Part shown: positions 34,584 through 43,506 of the stretch, in pieces
Position numbering within the stretch: position 1 is the first letter of the stretch
Layout: each line of letters starts with the position of its first letter
NCBI RefSeq assembly: GCF_036621415.1
Contig: NZ_CP030941.1
Location: 1,426,001-1,490,000, forward strand
Length of the DNA: 64,000 bases
DNA from: Nitratireductor thuwali
GTDB lineage: Bacteria > Pseudomonadota > Alphaproteobacteria > Rhizobiales > Rhizobiaceae
Reading direction: 5' to 3'
Notes under the pieces: generated by a model
Databases searched by the model: none
Seen by the model: only the letters and a program-made list of their open reading frames with translations
Told to the model about the DNA's origin: nothing
Translations under genes and position numbers: made by a program

Positions 34584-35915
34584 ATGCCCCAAACGCTCAT
34601 CCGCGGCCGTGTGCTGACATTCCTCCGCGAACCGCAAGGTCCGGGCGATCACCAGGCCTATTCCTACGAGGAAGACGGCGCCGTCCTGATCGACGGCGGC
34701 AGGATCGTCGCCAGCGGAGCCTATGGCGAAGTCAGCCGCGCGGCCGCGCCCGGCTGCACGACCGCCGACCACCGCCCGCACCTCATCATGCCCGGCTTCA
34801 TCGACACGCACGCCCATTTCCCGCAGATGCAGGTGATCGCGAGCTTCGGAGCCGAACTGCTCGACTGGCTCAACAAATACACCTTCCCCGAGGAAGCGCG
34901 TTTCGGCGATCCTGCCCATGCAGCCGGCATCGCCGAATTCTTCCTCGACGAACTCGCTCGCCATGGCACGACCACCGTCGCCGCCTATTGCTCGGTTCAC
35001 CCGCAAAGCGCCGACGCCCTGTTCGAGGCCGCCGCCCGCCGCGACATGTGCATCATCGCCGGCAAGGTGATGATGGACCGCAACGCCCCCGACAATCTCG
35101 TCGACACGCCCCCGACCTCCTACGACGACACGCAAGCGCTGATCCGGCGCTGGCACGGCAAGGGCCGCGCCCGCTACGCCATCACGCCCCGCTTTGCCAT
35201 CACCTCCAGCCCTGAGCAGATGGAGATGGCCGGCGCGCTCGCCCGCGAACATCCCGATCTGCACATCCAGACCCACCTGTCCGAAAACCGCGACGAGATC
35301 GCCCTTGCCTGCTCGCTCTATCCCGAAGCGCCGGATTATACGGGGATCTATGAGCGCTACGGCCTGACCGGCCCCAAAAGCCTCTTCGGCCACTGCATCC
35401 ATTTGAGCGAGCGCGAGGCCGACGCGCTTTCCGAAAGCGGCTCGGTTGCCGTCTTCTGCCCGACGTCGAACCTCTTCCTGGGTTCCGGCCTGTTTGACTA
35501 CCAGCGCTACCGCCGCCGGGCGAAGCCCCTACGCGTCGCAGTCGCCACCGATGTGGGTGGCGGCACCAACTATTCGATGCTGCGAACGATGGACGAGGGC
35601 TACAAGGCAATCGGCTTGCAGGGCGAGAAGCTGAACCCCCTGTCCTCCTTCTGGCAGATAACGCGGGGCAATGCCGAGGCGCTCGCCCTCGCCGATGAGA
35701 TCGGCACGCTGGGCAACGGCACCAGCGCCGACATTGTGATCCTTGACGCCGGCGCCACCCCGGCCATGGCCTTGCGCATGGAGCGGGCAAAAACCCTTGC
35801 GGAAGAGCTTTTCGTGCTGCAAACCCTCGGCGACGACCGTGCCGTGGTGCAAACCTACGTCGCGGGCAAGGCCATGAAAGGGAGCACGGGCGGCGGTGAT
35901 GGCATCAGGGATTGA
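34584..35915 (+). CDS. guaD: Guanine deaminase
   Basis: A 443-residue amidohydrolase converting guanine to xanthine. Metal ligands appear in MPGFIDTHAHFPQMQ, QTHLSENRDEI, FGHCIHLSERE and VATDVGGGTNYSML; DWLNKYTFPEEARF is characteristic of guanine deaminase. The ATG follows AAAGGAAATC nine bases after the puuD stop. It overlaps the next gene by 17 bases. Confidence 0.95.
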   Translation: MPQTLIRGRVLTFLREPQGPGDHQAYSYEEDGAVLIDGGRIVASGAYGEVSRAAAPGCTTADHRPHLIMPGFIDTHAHFPQMQVIASFGAELLDWLNKYTFPEEARFGDPAHAAGIAEFFLDELARHGTTTVAAYCSVHPQSADALFEAAARRDMCIIAGKVMMDRNAPDNLVDTPPTSYDDTQALIRRWHGKGRARYAITPRFAITSSPEQMEMAGALAREHPDLHIQTHLSENRDEIALACSLYPEAPDYTGIYERYGLTGPKSLFGHCIHLSEREADALSESGSVAVFCPTSNLFLGSGLFDYQRYRRRAKPLRVAVATDVGGGTNYSMLRTMDEGYKAIGLQGEKLNPLSSFWQITRGNAEALALADEIGTLGNGTSADIVILDAGATPAMALRMERAKTLAEELFVLQTLGDDRAVVQTYVAGKAMKGSTGGGDGIRD

Positions 35916-37170
35916 ACCGAAGAAATTCTTCGCCTCGCTCTTCGAGGCCGCCGTCGCCGCGGCAGACCCCGAGAAGACGATCCGCGATTTCCTTCCTGAA
36001 AAGCCTAAGGGCCGCACAATCGTCATCGGTGCCGGCAAGGGCGCCGCGCAAATGGCGCAGGCCTTCGAAAACGCGTGGGACGGTCCGTTCGAGGGAGCCG
36101 TGGTCACCCGCTACGGCTACGGAGCGCCCACCCGCCGCATCAAGGTCTACGAAGCGGCTCACCCGGTGCCGGACAAGGCAGGCCTCGAAGGCGGCAGGGT
36201 GCTCATGGAACTCGTCTCCGGCCTGAGCAAGGACGATCTCGTCATCGCCCTCGTCTGCGGCGGCGGCTCGGCGCTCCTGCCGGCCCCGGCGGGAAACCTG
36301 ACGCTGGAAGACGAAATCGCCGTCAACGAAGCGCTGCTTGCCAGCGGCGCGCCGATCGCCGCCATGAACACCGTGCGCAAGCACGTCTCCGCCATCAAGG
36401 GCGGGCGGCTGGCCGCCGCCGCCCATCCCGCGCGCGTGGTCTCGCTCGTCGTCTCGGACATCCCCGGCGACGATCCCGCGCTCGTGTCCTCCGGCCCTAC
36501 CGTGCCCAGCGCGGCCACCCGCGCCGAAGCGCTGCAGATCGTGGAAACCTTTCGGCTCGACCTGCCGGAATCGGTAATGCGCCACCTGAACTCCGATGCC
36601 GCCGACGCTCCCTTGCCGGATGATAGCCGTTTCGCTGGAAACGAGGTGCAAATCGTCGCCTCGGCTGCCCGCTCGCTGGAAGCGGCCGCCGCCGCCGCGC
36701 AGCGCCATGGCATCACGCCCGTCATCCTGTCCGACGCCATCGAAGGCGAGGCGCGCGAGGTGGCCGGCGTCCACGCCGCGATCGCCCGTGAAGTCGCCCT
36801 GCGCGACCGGCCCTTCAGGAAGCCGGTCGTCATCCTGTCGGGCGGCGAGACCACCGTCACCATCAAGGCGAAAGGCGGACGCGGCGGGCGCAACGGCGAG
36901 TTCCTGCTGGCCCTGGCAATCGGCATGGATGGCGTGACGGGCATTGATGGCTTCGCCGCCGATACGGACGGCATAGACGGCTCTGAAGACAATGCCGGCG
37001 CCTTCGCCGACCACACCACTGCCACCCGCCTGCGCGCGGCCGGTCTCGATCCAAAATCCCTGCTCGCCGCCCACGACAGCTGGGGCGGCTTCGATGCGCT
37101 GGGCGACCTGTTCGTTCCGGGGCCGACCGGGACCAACGTCAACGATCTGCGGGCAGTGCTGGTGAGATAG
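35899..37170 (+). CDS. Glycerate 2-kinase (MOFRL family)
   Basis: A 423-residue glycerate kinase of the GckA/TtuD type. It has VIGAGKGAAQMAQAFE, CGGGSALLPAPAG, SDIPGDDPALVSSGPTVP and a C-terminal MOFRL domain (GGRNGEFLLALA). It phosphorylates D-glycerate to 2-phosphoglycerate. Start is ATG at 35899 (GTG at 35896 adjacent), inside the end of guaD, so translation is coupled. The context fits disposal of the glyoxylate made by AllA through tartronate semialdehyde and glycerate, but the two intermediate enzymes are not in the window. Confidence 0.9.
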   Translation: MASGIEPKKFFASLFEAAVAAADPEKTIRDFLPEKPKGRTIVIGAGKGAAQMAQAFENAWDGPFEGAVVTRYGYGAPTRRIKVYEAAHPVPDKAGLEGGRVLMELVSGLSKDDLVIALVCGGGSALLPAPAGNLTLEDEIAVNEALLASGAPIAAMNTVRKHVSAIKGGRLAAAAHPARVVSLVVSDIPGDDPALVSSGPTVPSAATRAEALQIVETFRLDLPESVMRHLNSDAADAPLPDDSRFAGNEVQIVASAARSLEAAAAAAQRHGITPVILSDAIEGEAREVAGVHAAIAREVALRDRPFRKPVVILSGGETTVTIKAKGGRGGRNGEFLLALAIGMDGVTGIDGFAADTDGIDGSEDNAGAFADHTTATRLRAAGLDPKSLLAAHDSWGGFDALGDLFVPGPTGTNVNDLRAVLVR

Positions 37171-37172
37171 CA

Positions 37173-37793
37173 CTACCCGCTCATCAGTGCCTTCACCTTT
37201 CGCAGATCCTCGGAAAACCGCTCGCGCTCGCGCTTCTTGTCGACCGCATTGGGGATGCGCAGCAGATAGGACGGGTGCACCGTTATCACCACCGGCACGC
37301 CCTCCACGCTCTCCACCACGTCGCCGCGCAGCCTCATGACAGGGACCTGCCTGCCCACCAGCGCCCTGGCCGCGGTTGCGCCAAGCGCGACTGCCACGTC
37401 CGGCTTAATCAAGGTCAGTTCCTGGTCGAGCCACCAGCGGCAGGCCTTTATCTCGCCGGCGTTCGGCTTCGAGTGGATGCGACGCTTGCCGCGCGGCGCG
37501 AACTTGAAGTGCTTGACGGCGTTGGTGACATAGGTCTTTTCCCGATCGATCCCCACTTCTTGAAGGATCGCGTCGAACAGGCGACCCGCCGGCCCCACGA
37601 AAGGCCGTCCTTCGATATCCTCCTTGTCGCCCGGCTGTTCACCGACGAAGAAGGCGCTCGCCATTGGTCCGCCCTCGCCGAACACCGTCTGCGTCGCATG
37701 CTTGTAGAGGTCGCAGCGCGTACAGCCATCCGCCTCCTCGCGCAGGGCCTGCAGGGAGTTGAACGGAAGTTTTCCGGCGGGACGGTCGCCCAT
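37173..37793 (-). CDS. udgX: UdgX-type uracil-DNA glycosylase
   Basis: A 206-residue protein of the uracil-DNA glycosylase superfamily. GEQPGDKEDIEGRPFVGPAG is motif A, and HPSYLLR motif B. The insertion RGKRRIHSKP near residues 101-110 is the hallmark of UdgX, whose His in KRRIH forms a covalent bond with the abasic site after uracil removal. Cys 24, 27 and 118 are seen for the Fe-S cluster. UdgX proteins bind uracil-DNA irreversibly. It converges with the glycerate kinase gene; no partner gene is evident. Confidence 0.88.
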   Translation of the reverse strand: MGDRPAGKLPFNSLQALREEADGCTRCDLYKHATQTVFGEGGPMASAFFVGEQPGDKEDIEGRPFVGPAGRLFDAILQEVGIDREKTYVTNAVKHFKFAPRGKRRIHSKPNAGEIKACRWWLDQELTLIKPDVAVALGATAARALVGRQVPVMRLRGDVVESVEGVPVVITVHPSYLLRIPNAVDKKRERERFSEDLRKVKALMSG

Positions 37794-37992
37794 TTATCCT
37801 CCAATAGCCGCTTCAGCGCAAAAGCTGCACGGCCACCGAAGGTTCCAGCGCGCGGCGAAATGAGCGGCGGACACGCGTGAAGATCAAAGATCTGGGAGCG
37901 CCGTTGAACCGGATCAGGCCGAGGGGTTTCAGGCACCGGAAGCGCTGGGACGCGCCTTTGAAGCCGGCACTGGCCCTTCTTGAAAAGGACTT

Positions 37993-38967
37993 TCAGAAGG
38001 AGATGTCGACTACGCCGCTTTCCCCCTCTTCGCTGCCGAAGGCAAGCCTGCGGCCCTCCCGGTCCCAGGCCATGGCAGTGATCGCGGCCTTGCCGGGCCG
38101 GCGTAGGAGCACTTCCTTCGCATCCGCGCAGCGCGCGGCCAGGATCATGCCGTCGCCGTAGCCGATCGCAACGATGTCCCCGGTGGGGTGAAACGCAACC
38201 TGGGTGACTACCGTATCGCCCCGGGTGCCAAGCTCCAGCGGCGCCTTTCCCATTGGGCCGTCCTTGGCCTGAAACGGCCAGACGATGGCCGCCGGCGCAC
38301 CCGACGTCGCCAGCCATCTGCCCTTGGGCCCCCACGACCAGCTTTTCACCTTCGAAGGATAGCCGGCCATGCGCATGTGCTTGCCATCGGCCAGCTTCCA
38401 GCCGTGCAGCGCGTTCTCCTGCATTGTCGTGACCAGGAACTTGCCATCCGGCGAAAAGGATACGCCCGTGTGCGCGCCGGCCCATTCGAGCTCCACCGGC
38501 TTGCCCTCAGTCGCGGGAAAATGCAGCGTCGTGCCATTGTAGCGGGCGACCGCCAGCCGCATGCCCTTGGGGGCGAAGGCCAATCCCTCGACCGACCGCG
38601 CATGGGCGAACGAGCGCGTCTTGCCGTCGGAAAACCGCACCACCGCTTCACGCCCCGCTGCAAAGGCCACCGCGCCCTGCGGCCCGGCGGCCACGCTGGT
38701 TATCCATTTGCGGCCATGCTCGGCCATCACCTCCACGCCGCCGTCGACTGATACCGCCGTGACCCGCCCGTCTTCGCCGCCGCATATCAGGCGCCCGCCG
38801 CCGAGCTCGGGCGTCGCGGCCAGCAGGCCGTCATGCGCCTCGGTCCATTTGTGGCCGTGGTCGAGCCTGTGCACGAGGCCGTCGGCCAGCGCGAAGTGCG
38901 GAATGTCGTTCAGCCAGGCTGCTGCGATGCAATGGGCATCGAGATCGAGCGGCGCAACAGTTGGCAT
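37993..38967 (-). CDS. WD40-repeat protein
   Basis: A 324-residue beta-propeller protein with about seven WD40-like repeats (GVSFSPDGKFLVTTMQENAL, WSWGPKGRWLATSGAPAAIV, VAFHPTGDIVAIGYGDGM, MAWDREGRRLAFGSEEGESG). No signal peptide, so probably cytosolic. A longer open frame runs into the upstream gene, but MPTVAPLDLDAH at 38967 begins three bases from the cobW stop. The pair looks like an operon, suggesting that it serves the CobW GTPase; its function is unknown. Confidence 0.85.
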   Translation of the reverse strand: MPTVAPLDLDAHCIAAAWLNDIPHFALADGLVHRLDHGHKWTEAHDGLLAATPELGGGRLICGGEDGRVTAVSVDGGVEVMAEHGRKWITSVAAGPQGAVAFAAGREAVVRFSDGKTRSFAHARSVEGLAFAPKGMRLAVARYNGTTLHFPATEGKPVELEWAGAHTGVSFSPDGKFLVTTMQENALHGWKLADGKHMRMAGYPSKVKSWSWGPKGRWLATSGAPAAIVWPFQAKDGPMGKAPLELGTRGDTVVTQVAFHPTGDIVAIGYGDGMILAARCADAKEVLLRRPGKAAITAMAWDREGRRLAFGSEEGESGVVDISF

Positions 38968-38969
38968 GC

Positions 38970-40025
38970 TCAGGCCCGGCAGGCTTCGAAAGTGCGCTGG
39001 AGGCGCTCCATGTCGAGGTCGCGGCCGATGAACACAAGCCGGCTTTCGCGCTTTTCGCCCTCTTTCCAGGCGCGCTGGTGATCGCCTTCGACGATCATGT
39101 GCACCCCCTGCACGACATAGCGTTCCGGATCGTCGGGAAAGGCGATGATGCCCTTGAGGCGCAGGATATTGGGGCCATCCATCTGCGTCGTCTTTTCCAT
39201 CCACGGGAAAAACTTCTTCGGGTCCATCTCGCCGGCCCGCAGCGAGATCGACTTCACACCCGCATCGTGGATCGGCGAAGCTTCGGCGTGATGGTGGTGG
39301 TGGTGGTGACCGTGATGGTCATGATCGTGATCGTGATCGCAATCCGGTCCGCAGACATGGTCCGGATCGTCGTGATCGAGAAAATGCGGATCGTTGTCCA
39401 GTGCCCGCTTCAGGTCGAAGGCGCCGCGATCCAGCACCTCGTCGAGGGCCACGCCGGCCCGCTCGGCCCGGTGGATCCGTGCCGAAGGATTGATGGCGCG
39501 GACCGTCGCTTCCACACGCCTGAGCTCGTCCTCGTCGACCAGATCGGTCTTGTTCAGGACGATGACATCGGCGAAGGCGATCTGGTCCTCGGCCTCGTTG
39601 GAATCTTTAAGCCGCAACGGCAGGTGCTTGGCATCGACCAGCGCCACCACGGCGTCGAGCCTGGTCTTGGCCCGCACGTCGTCGTCCATGAAAAAGGTCT
39701 GCGCCACGGGCGCCGGGTCGGCAAGGCCCGTGGTCTCCACGATGATGGCGTCGAAGCGCCCCGGCCTGCGCATCAGCCCCTCGACCACGCGCACGAGGTC
39801 GCCGCGCACGGTGCAGCACACGCAGCCATTGTTCATCTCGTAGATTTCCTCGTCGGATTCCACGATCAGATCATTGTCGATGCCGATCTCGCCGAACTCA
39901 TTGACGATGACCGCATATCGCTTGCCGTGGTCCTCGGTAAGGATGCGGTTCAGGAGCGTCGTCTTGCCGGAGCCGAGATAGCCGGTCAGCACCGTAACCG
40001 GAATTTGCGCGTTCTGTTCGGACAT
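38970..40025 (-). CDS. CobW/COG0523 GTPase metallochaperone with His-rich loop
   Basis: A 351-residue GTPase. Walker A is in TGYLGSGKTTLLNR, the metal motif CVCC in NNGCVCCTVRGDL, and NKTD gives guanine specificity. A loop of about 30 residues rich in His and Asp (CGPDCDHDHDHDHHGHHHHH) lies before the C-terminal CobW_C domain and probably binds zinc. Such proteins hand metal to target enzymes, often under Zur control. ATG 40025 follows GAGAGGG. Metal identity is inferred. Confidence 0.88.
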   Translation of the reverse strand: MSEQNAQIPVTVLTGYLGSGKTTLLNRILTEDHGKRYAVIVNEFGEIGIDNDLIVESDEEIYEMNNGCVCCTVRGDLVRVVEGLMRRPGRFDAIIVETTGLADPAPVAQTFFMDDDVRAKTRLDAVVALVDAKHLPLRLKDSNEAEDQIAFADVIVLNKTDLVDEDELRRVEATVRAINPSARIHRAERAGVALDEVLDRGAFDLKRALDNDPHFLDHDDPDHVCGPDCDHDHDHDHHGHHHHHHHAEASPIHDAGVKSISLRAGEMDPKKFFPWMEKTTQMDGPNILRLKGIIAFPDDPERYVVQGVHMIVEGDHQRAWKEGEKRESRLVFIGRDLDMERLQRTFEACRA

Positions 40026-40200
40026 GAATTCCCTCTCGGGCAAAAGTGATGGGTCGGCGACCATATAGGATGCCAGGCAGGATTTTGCACGGGAGAATCC
40101 GCGCGCGGGGCTCGGCCCGATCATTACCAAAGCTTCATTCGTCTTTACCGCCTTCGCGCCCTATTCTCCAGCAAGACAACGCAGAAACAGAGAGCGGACG

Positions 40201-40896
40201 ATGATCACGCGGCGCAGTGCCTTCGCCTTCCTCGCAGTCACCGCCGGCGGGGGAACGTTTCTTACGGCCGGGCTTTTGCGCAAGATGCGGCCGGCGGTCG
40301 CGGCGGAGCCGCTCATCACGGGCGCAGGTATCTGCTCCATCATGCCCGAAACCACCGAAGGTCCGTTTTACTTCGACCCCGCACAGGAGCGCTCGGACAT
40401 CACGGAAGGACGCCCCGGCGTGCCGCTGCGGGTGCGCCTGCAGGTGGTCGACGCCGCCTGCACGCCTGCTCCCGGCGCGCGGGTGGACATCTGGCATTGC
40501 GACGCCGAGGGCCGTTATTCGGGCTATCCGCGACAGCCCGGCGGGGTCGACACCACGGGCGAAACCTTCCTGCGTGGCACGCAGTTCGCCGACGGAAACG
40601 GCATCGCCACCTTCACCACCATCTATCCCGGCTGGTATCCGGGCCGCACGCCGCATATCCATTTCAAGGCGTTTCCCGACAACAGCAGCGTATTGACCGG
40701 ACAGATGTTCTTTCCCGACGCCGTCAGCCGCGACATCTATGAGAACATCCCGCCCTACAACGACCGCGCGCTGGACGGCATCACCTGGAACGCGCGCGAC
40801 GGCATCGCCCGGCGCGCCGGCGATGCCGCCCTTGCGGAAATGGCGCGGGCGGGCCAGCGTCTCGATGCGGCGCTCGTCGTCGCCGTGGCAGGCTGA
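40201..40896 (+). CDS. Exported intradiol ring-cleavage dioxygenase-like protein
   Basis: A 231-residue protein with an N-terminal arginine-containing signal (MITRRSAFAFLAVTAGGGTF ... AVAAEP) and the fold of protocatechuate 3,4-dioxygenase beta. Likely iron ligands are in TEGPFYFD, WHCDAEGRYSGY and PGWYPGRTPHIHFK (two Tyr, two His). Secreted members of this group are widespread and few have known substrates. It is divergent from cobW and converges with the creatininase-family gene. Confidence 0.82.
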   Translation: MITRRSAFAFLAVTAGGGTFLTAGLLRKMRPAVAAEPLITGAGICSIMPETTEGPFYFDPAQERSDITEGRPGVPLRVRLQVVDAACTPAPGARVDIWHCDAEGRYSGYPRQPGGVDTTGETFLRGTQFADGNGIATFTTIYPGWYPGRTPHIHFKAFPDNSSVLTGQMFFPDAVSRDIYENIPPYNDRALDGITWNARDGIARRAGDAALAEMARAGQRLDAALVVAVAG

Positions 40897-40900
40897 TCTC

Positions 40901-41644
40901 TTATCCCTTCAGCGCAGCGAGATCGAAACGGTCGACATCGGCAAGAAGACCGAGAAAGCCGTCGACAGCGTGATCGAGGATCGCCTTGCCCGCCGCCGCG
41001 CTCGCCGCCGCCGCATTGCCCGTCACACCTTCTGGCGATAGATCCCGCGCCTTCCAGCCGAAAGCATGCGGGCCGTAGGCGCGCAGATGTTCGAAGTCGG
41101 ACGCGAACCTTTCCTGCGCCGATTTGAAATCCCGCGCCTTGCCCATGTCCACCAGATCGGGCCGCAGCGCCAGCATGACGGAGGTCTCGATGAGCCCGCC
41201 ATGGATGCCGAGCGCCCGTTCCTGTGGGGTCACGACCTCCGGCGGATAGCCGAAACGCGTCCAACTCGTGGCGACCGCCAGCATGCGGTGCCGCACGCGC
41301 AGTTCCGTCGCCACGATCGTCATCAGCGGCGCGTTGCCTCCATGGGCGTTGAGCATGACGAACTTGCGCACGCCCTCGGCATTCAACCTCTCGCCGATGC
41401 CGATCCAGCGCTCGACTGCTTCGCCATAGGCGAGCGTTTCCGTTCGCTCGTCATCGCCATGCTCGATGGAATAGCCGATCTTCTCGACGGGCAGGAAGGT
41501 GACCGGCAGCCTGTCCGGCAGGCGCTCGGCGGCAAGCCTCGCAACCCCATCGGCGATAATCCAGTCGGTCTGCGGCGGCAGATGGGGTCCGTGCTGCTCG
41601 GTCGCGCCCAACGGAAGGACCGCGATGCGTTGATGGTCCGCCAA
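40901..41644 (-). CDS. Creatininase-family amidohydrolase
   Basis: A 247-residue protein of the creatininase family. The metal-site residues appear in PLGATEQHGPHLPPQTD, MLNAHGGNAPL and GLIETSVML. Members include creatininase, the mycofactocin peptidase MftE and a formamide hydrolase of riboflavin synthesis. Neither creatine genes nor mycofactocin genes are nearby, so the substrate is open. Confidence 0.8.
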   Translation of the reverse strand: MADHQRIAVLPLGATEQHGPHLPPQTDWIIADGVARLAAERLPDRLPVTFLPVEKIGYSIEHGDDERTETLAYGEAVERWIGIGERLNAEGVRKFVMLNAHGGNAPLMTIVATELRVRHRMLAVATSWTRFGYPPEVVTPQERALGIHGGLIETSVMLALRPDLVDMGKARDFKSAQERFASDFEHLRAYGPHAFGWKARDLSPEGVTGNAAAASAAAGKAILDHAVDGFLGLLADVDRFDLAALKG

Positions 41645-41735
41645 CCTCTTTCCTCCCTGTCCCCGCGCGTTGTCATAAGAATGATACGCCGATTTGGCAT
41701 TAGCCTGGAAAGTATCCGATGCGCCGGCACGCTAG

Positions 41736-41780
41736 CGCATCGGCCCGGAAATCGGAATCGGTTTTCGGAAAGCCGGTGCG
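41736..41780. repeat. Rhizobial-type dispersed palindromic repeat, copy 2
   Basis: Starts GCATCGGCCCGGAAATCGG and ends in GGTTTTCGGAAAG; related to 9932-9981. It lies in the gap between the creatininase-family gene and the MarR gene. Confidence 0.5.
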
Positions 41781-41884
41781 GTAGGGAATGTCCGGTTGCC
41801 ATGATCGAGGGGCCGGCTATGCTTTCGCCGGGGCGCGCGCTTGGGCCATGTCGGGCTCGAAGCAAGCCAGAGAAGGATGGGTTG

Positions 41885-42352
41885 ATGGCAAAATCGCCTA
41901 AAGGTTCGGTAATAAGCCGGCTGCAATCGGCCGCGCGCCTGTCACGCACCGCGCTCGCGGAAAAGCTTCTCGACCAGGGTCTTTACGCCGGGCAGGACAA
42001 GATCATGCTCGCGCTGTTCCATGAAAACGGCCAGACCCCCAGCGAGCTGGCCGCAAAGCTCGGCGTGCGGCCGCCGACCATCACCAAGACCATCAACCGC
42101 CTGGCCGCCCAGGGCTTCCTCGAAAAGCGCGCCTCCGAACAGGACGCTCGGCGTGCGCATGTCTTCCTCACCGAGAACGGCGAGCAGGCGATCCGCGCCA
42201 TCGAGAAATCGGTGCGCAAGACCGAGAAGCAGGCCCTGAAAAGCCTCGACAAAAAAGAGCAGAAGGCGCTCGTGAAGCTGCTCGCCCGCATTGAGGCCAA
42301 CCTTTCCAAGGGCGCCCCGCCGGTCGAGGAGGAGATCGAAGAAGAGGCCTGA
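41885..42352 (+). CDS. MarR-family regulator
   Basis: A 155-residue winged-helix regulator. The recognition region is TPSELAAKLGVRPPTITKTI, followed by the wing (EKRASEQDARRAHVFLTENG), and the C-terminus is strongly acidic (EEEIEEEA). Start ATG 41885 has AAGGATG upstream, while the open frame before it is the shadow of the opposite-strand gene. Target genes unknown; the EamA transporter gene is next. Confidence 0.85.
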   Translation: MAKSPKGSVISRLQSAARLSRTALAEKLLDQGLYAGQDKIMLALFHENGQTPSELAAKLGVRPPTITKTINRLAAQGFLEKRASEQDARRAHVFLTENGEQAIRAIEKSVRKTEKQALKSLDKKEQKALVKLLARIEANLSKGAPPVEEEIEEEA

Positions 42353-42468
42353 GGACGTCCCGAACATTGATAAGGCATCCTTACGGTTGATCTTGATCTT
42401 GCCGAACGATGAGGCACAATGGCGCCCGCGTTCGCACTCTCTCATTGTTCTCATCCGACTGGTCGTTC

Positions 42469-43437
42469 ATGACAGATTCCACATCGGCGGACGGCGGCAG
42501 CCGCCGCCAGCCACAGCCCGAAACCGCGACCCCGGCTTCGGCGATCGGGCTCATTTTTCTGTCAGGCATCGTCCTGTCCTGCCTCGATGCGAGCGGCAAA
42601 TATCTGGTGACCTCCGGCCTTGCCGCTCCCTTCGTCGCCTGGGTGCGTTTCGCGGTTCACGTCGTCCTCGTCCTGATCCTGCTCCAGGCGTGGCGGAACC
42701 CGCGCATGTTCCACGTCAAAAGCCTGCCCTGGCAGATCATCCGCGGCTGCTTCCTGTTCGGCTCGACAGTACTCAACTTCCTGGCGTTGAAGACGCTTCA
42801 GCTGGCCGAAACAGTGTCCATCTTCTTCTTCGCGCCGATGGTCATCACCGCGCTTGCCGGTCCGCTGCTCGGCGAATGGGCCGGCTGGCGGCGCTGGATG
42901 GCGATCGTCGTCGGCTTTATCGGCGTGCTGGTGATCACCCGGCCCGGTCTCGGCGTTTTCGGCCTTGGCCATCTCTACGCCATCGGCGCCATGAGCTGCT
43001 ATTCCCTCTATGTGATCCTCACGCGCCGCATGAGCGCGACCGAATCGGCCGAAAGCCTGATCTTTTACTCCGCGCTGACGCCGGTCGTCCTGATGTTTCC
43101 CGCCGTCCCGCTCTACGGCGTCGTCCCGCCGGAGCCGCTGCAGTGGGTCCTGCTGCTGGCGCTCGGCGTCTTCGGCGCGACGGGTCATTGGCTGATCATC
43201 AAGGCATACCGCCAGGCGACCACCTACGCGCTGGCGCCCTATCCCTATCTGCAAATGGTCTGGATGATCGCCTTCGGCTACTTCCTCTTTGGCCAATTGC
43301 CGGATCTTTGGACGCTGGGCGGCGCCGCCATCATCGTGGCGAGCGGCCTCTACATTGTGCACCGCGAGCATCGGCTGCGGCTGGCCGGCCGCTCCGTTCC
43401 GAACGCCGAGACGGAGCCGCTCGCGAAAAAGCTTTGA
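42469..43437 (+). CDS. EamA/DMT-family transporter
   Basis: A 322-residue inner-membrane protein with ten hydrophobic segments in two EamA repeats (SGIVLSCLDASGKYLVTSGL; LALGVFGATGHWLIIKAYRQ). The family exports small metabolites, often amino acids or related compounds. The N-terminal 25 residues are polar. The start is uncertain: ATG 42469 or 42409, neither with a strong ribosome site. Confidence 0.85.
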   Translation: MTDSTSADGGSRRQPQPETATPASAIGLIFLSGIVLSCLDASGKYLVTSGLAAPFVAWVRFAVHVVLVLILLQAWRNPRMFHVKSLPWQIIRGCFLFGSTVLNFLALKTLQLAETVSIFFFAPMVITALAGPLLGEWAGWRRWMAIVVGFIGVLVITRPGLGVFGLGHLYAIGAMSCYSLYVILTRRMSATESAESLIFYSALTPVVLMFPAVPLYGVVPPEPLQWVLLLALGVFGATGHWLIIKAYRQATTYALAPYPYLQMVWMIAFGYFLFGQLPDLWTLGGAAIIVASGLYIVHREHRLRLAGRSVPNAETEPLAKKL

Positions 43438-43506
43438 CCTTGAACGGCCCGATGGCATAAGGCCGGTTAAACGGTTTAAAGCGGCGCATCGCGCGGGAGG
43501 GATACG

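Noticed and set aside
39288..39346. Simple repeat of GTGGTG and GATCGT units, considered as a microsatellite or short CRISPR-like array
   Set aside because: It encodes the His/Asp-rich loop of the CobW protein in frame; no spacers or regular repeats.
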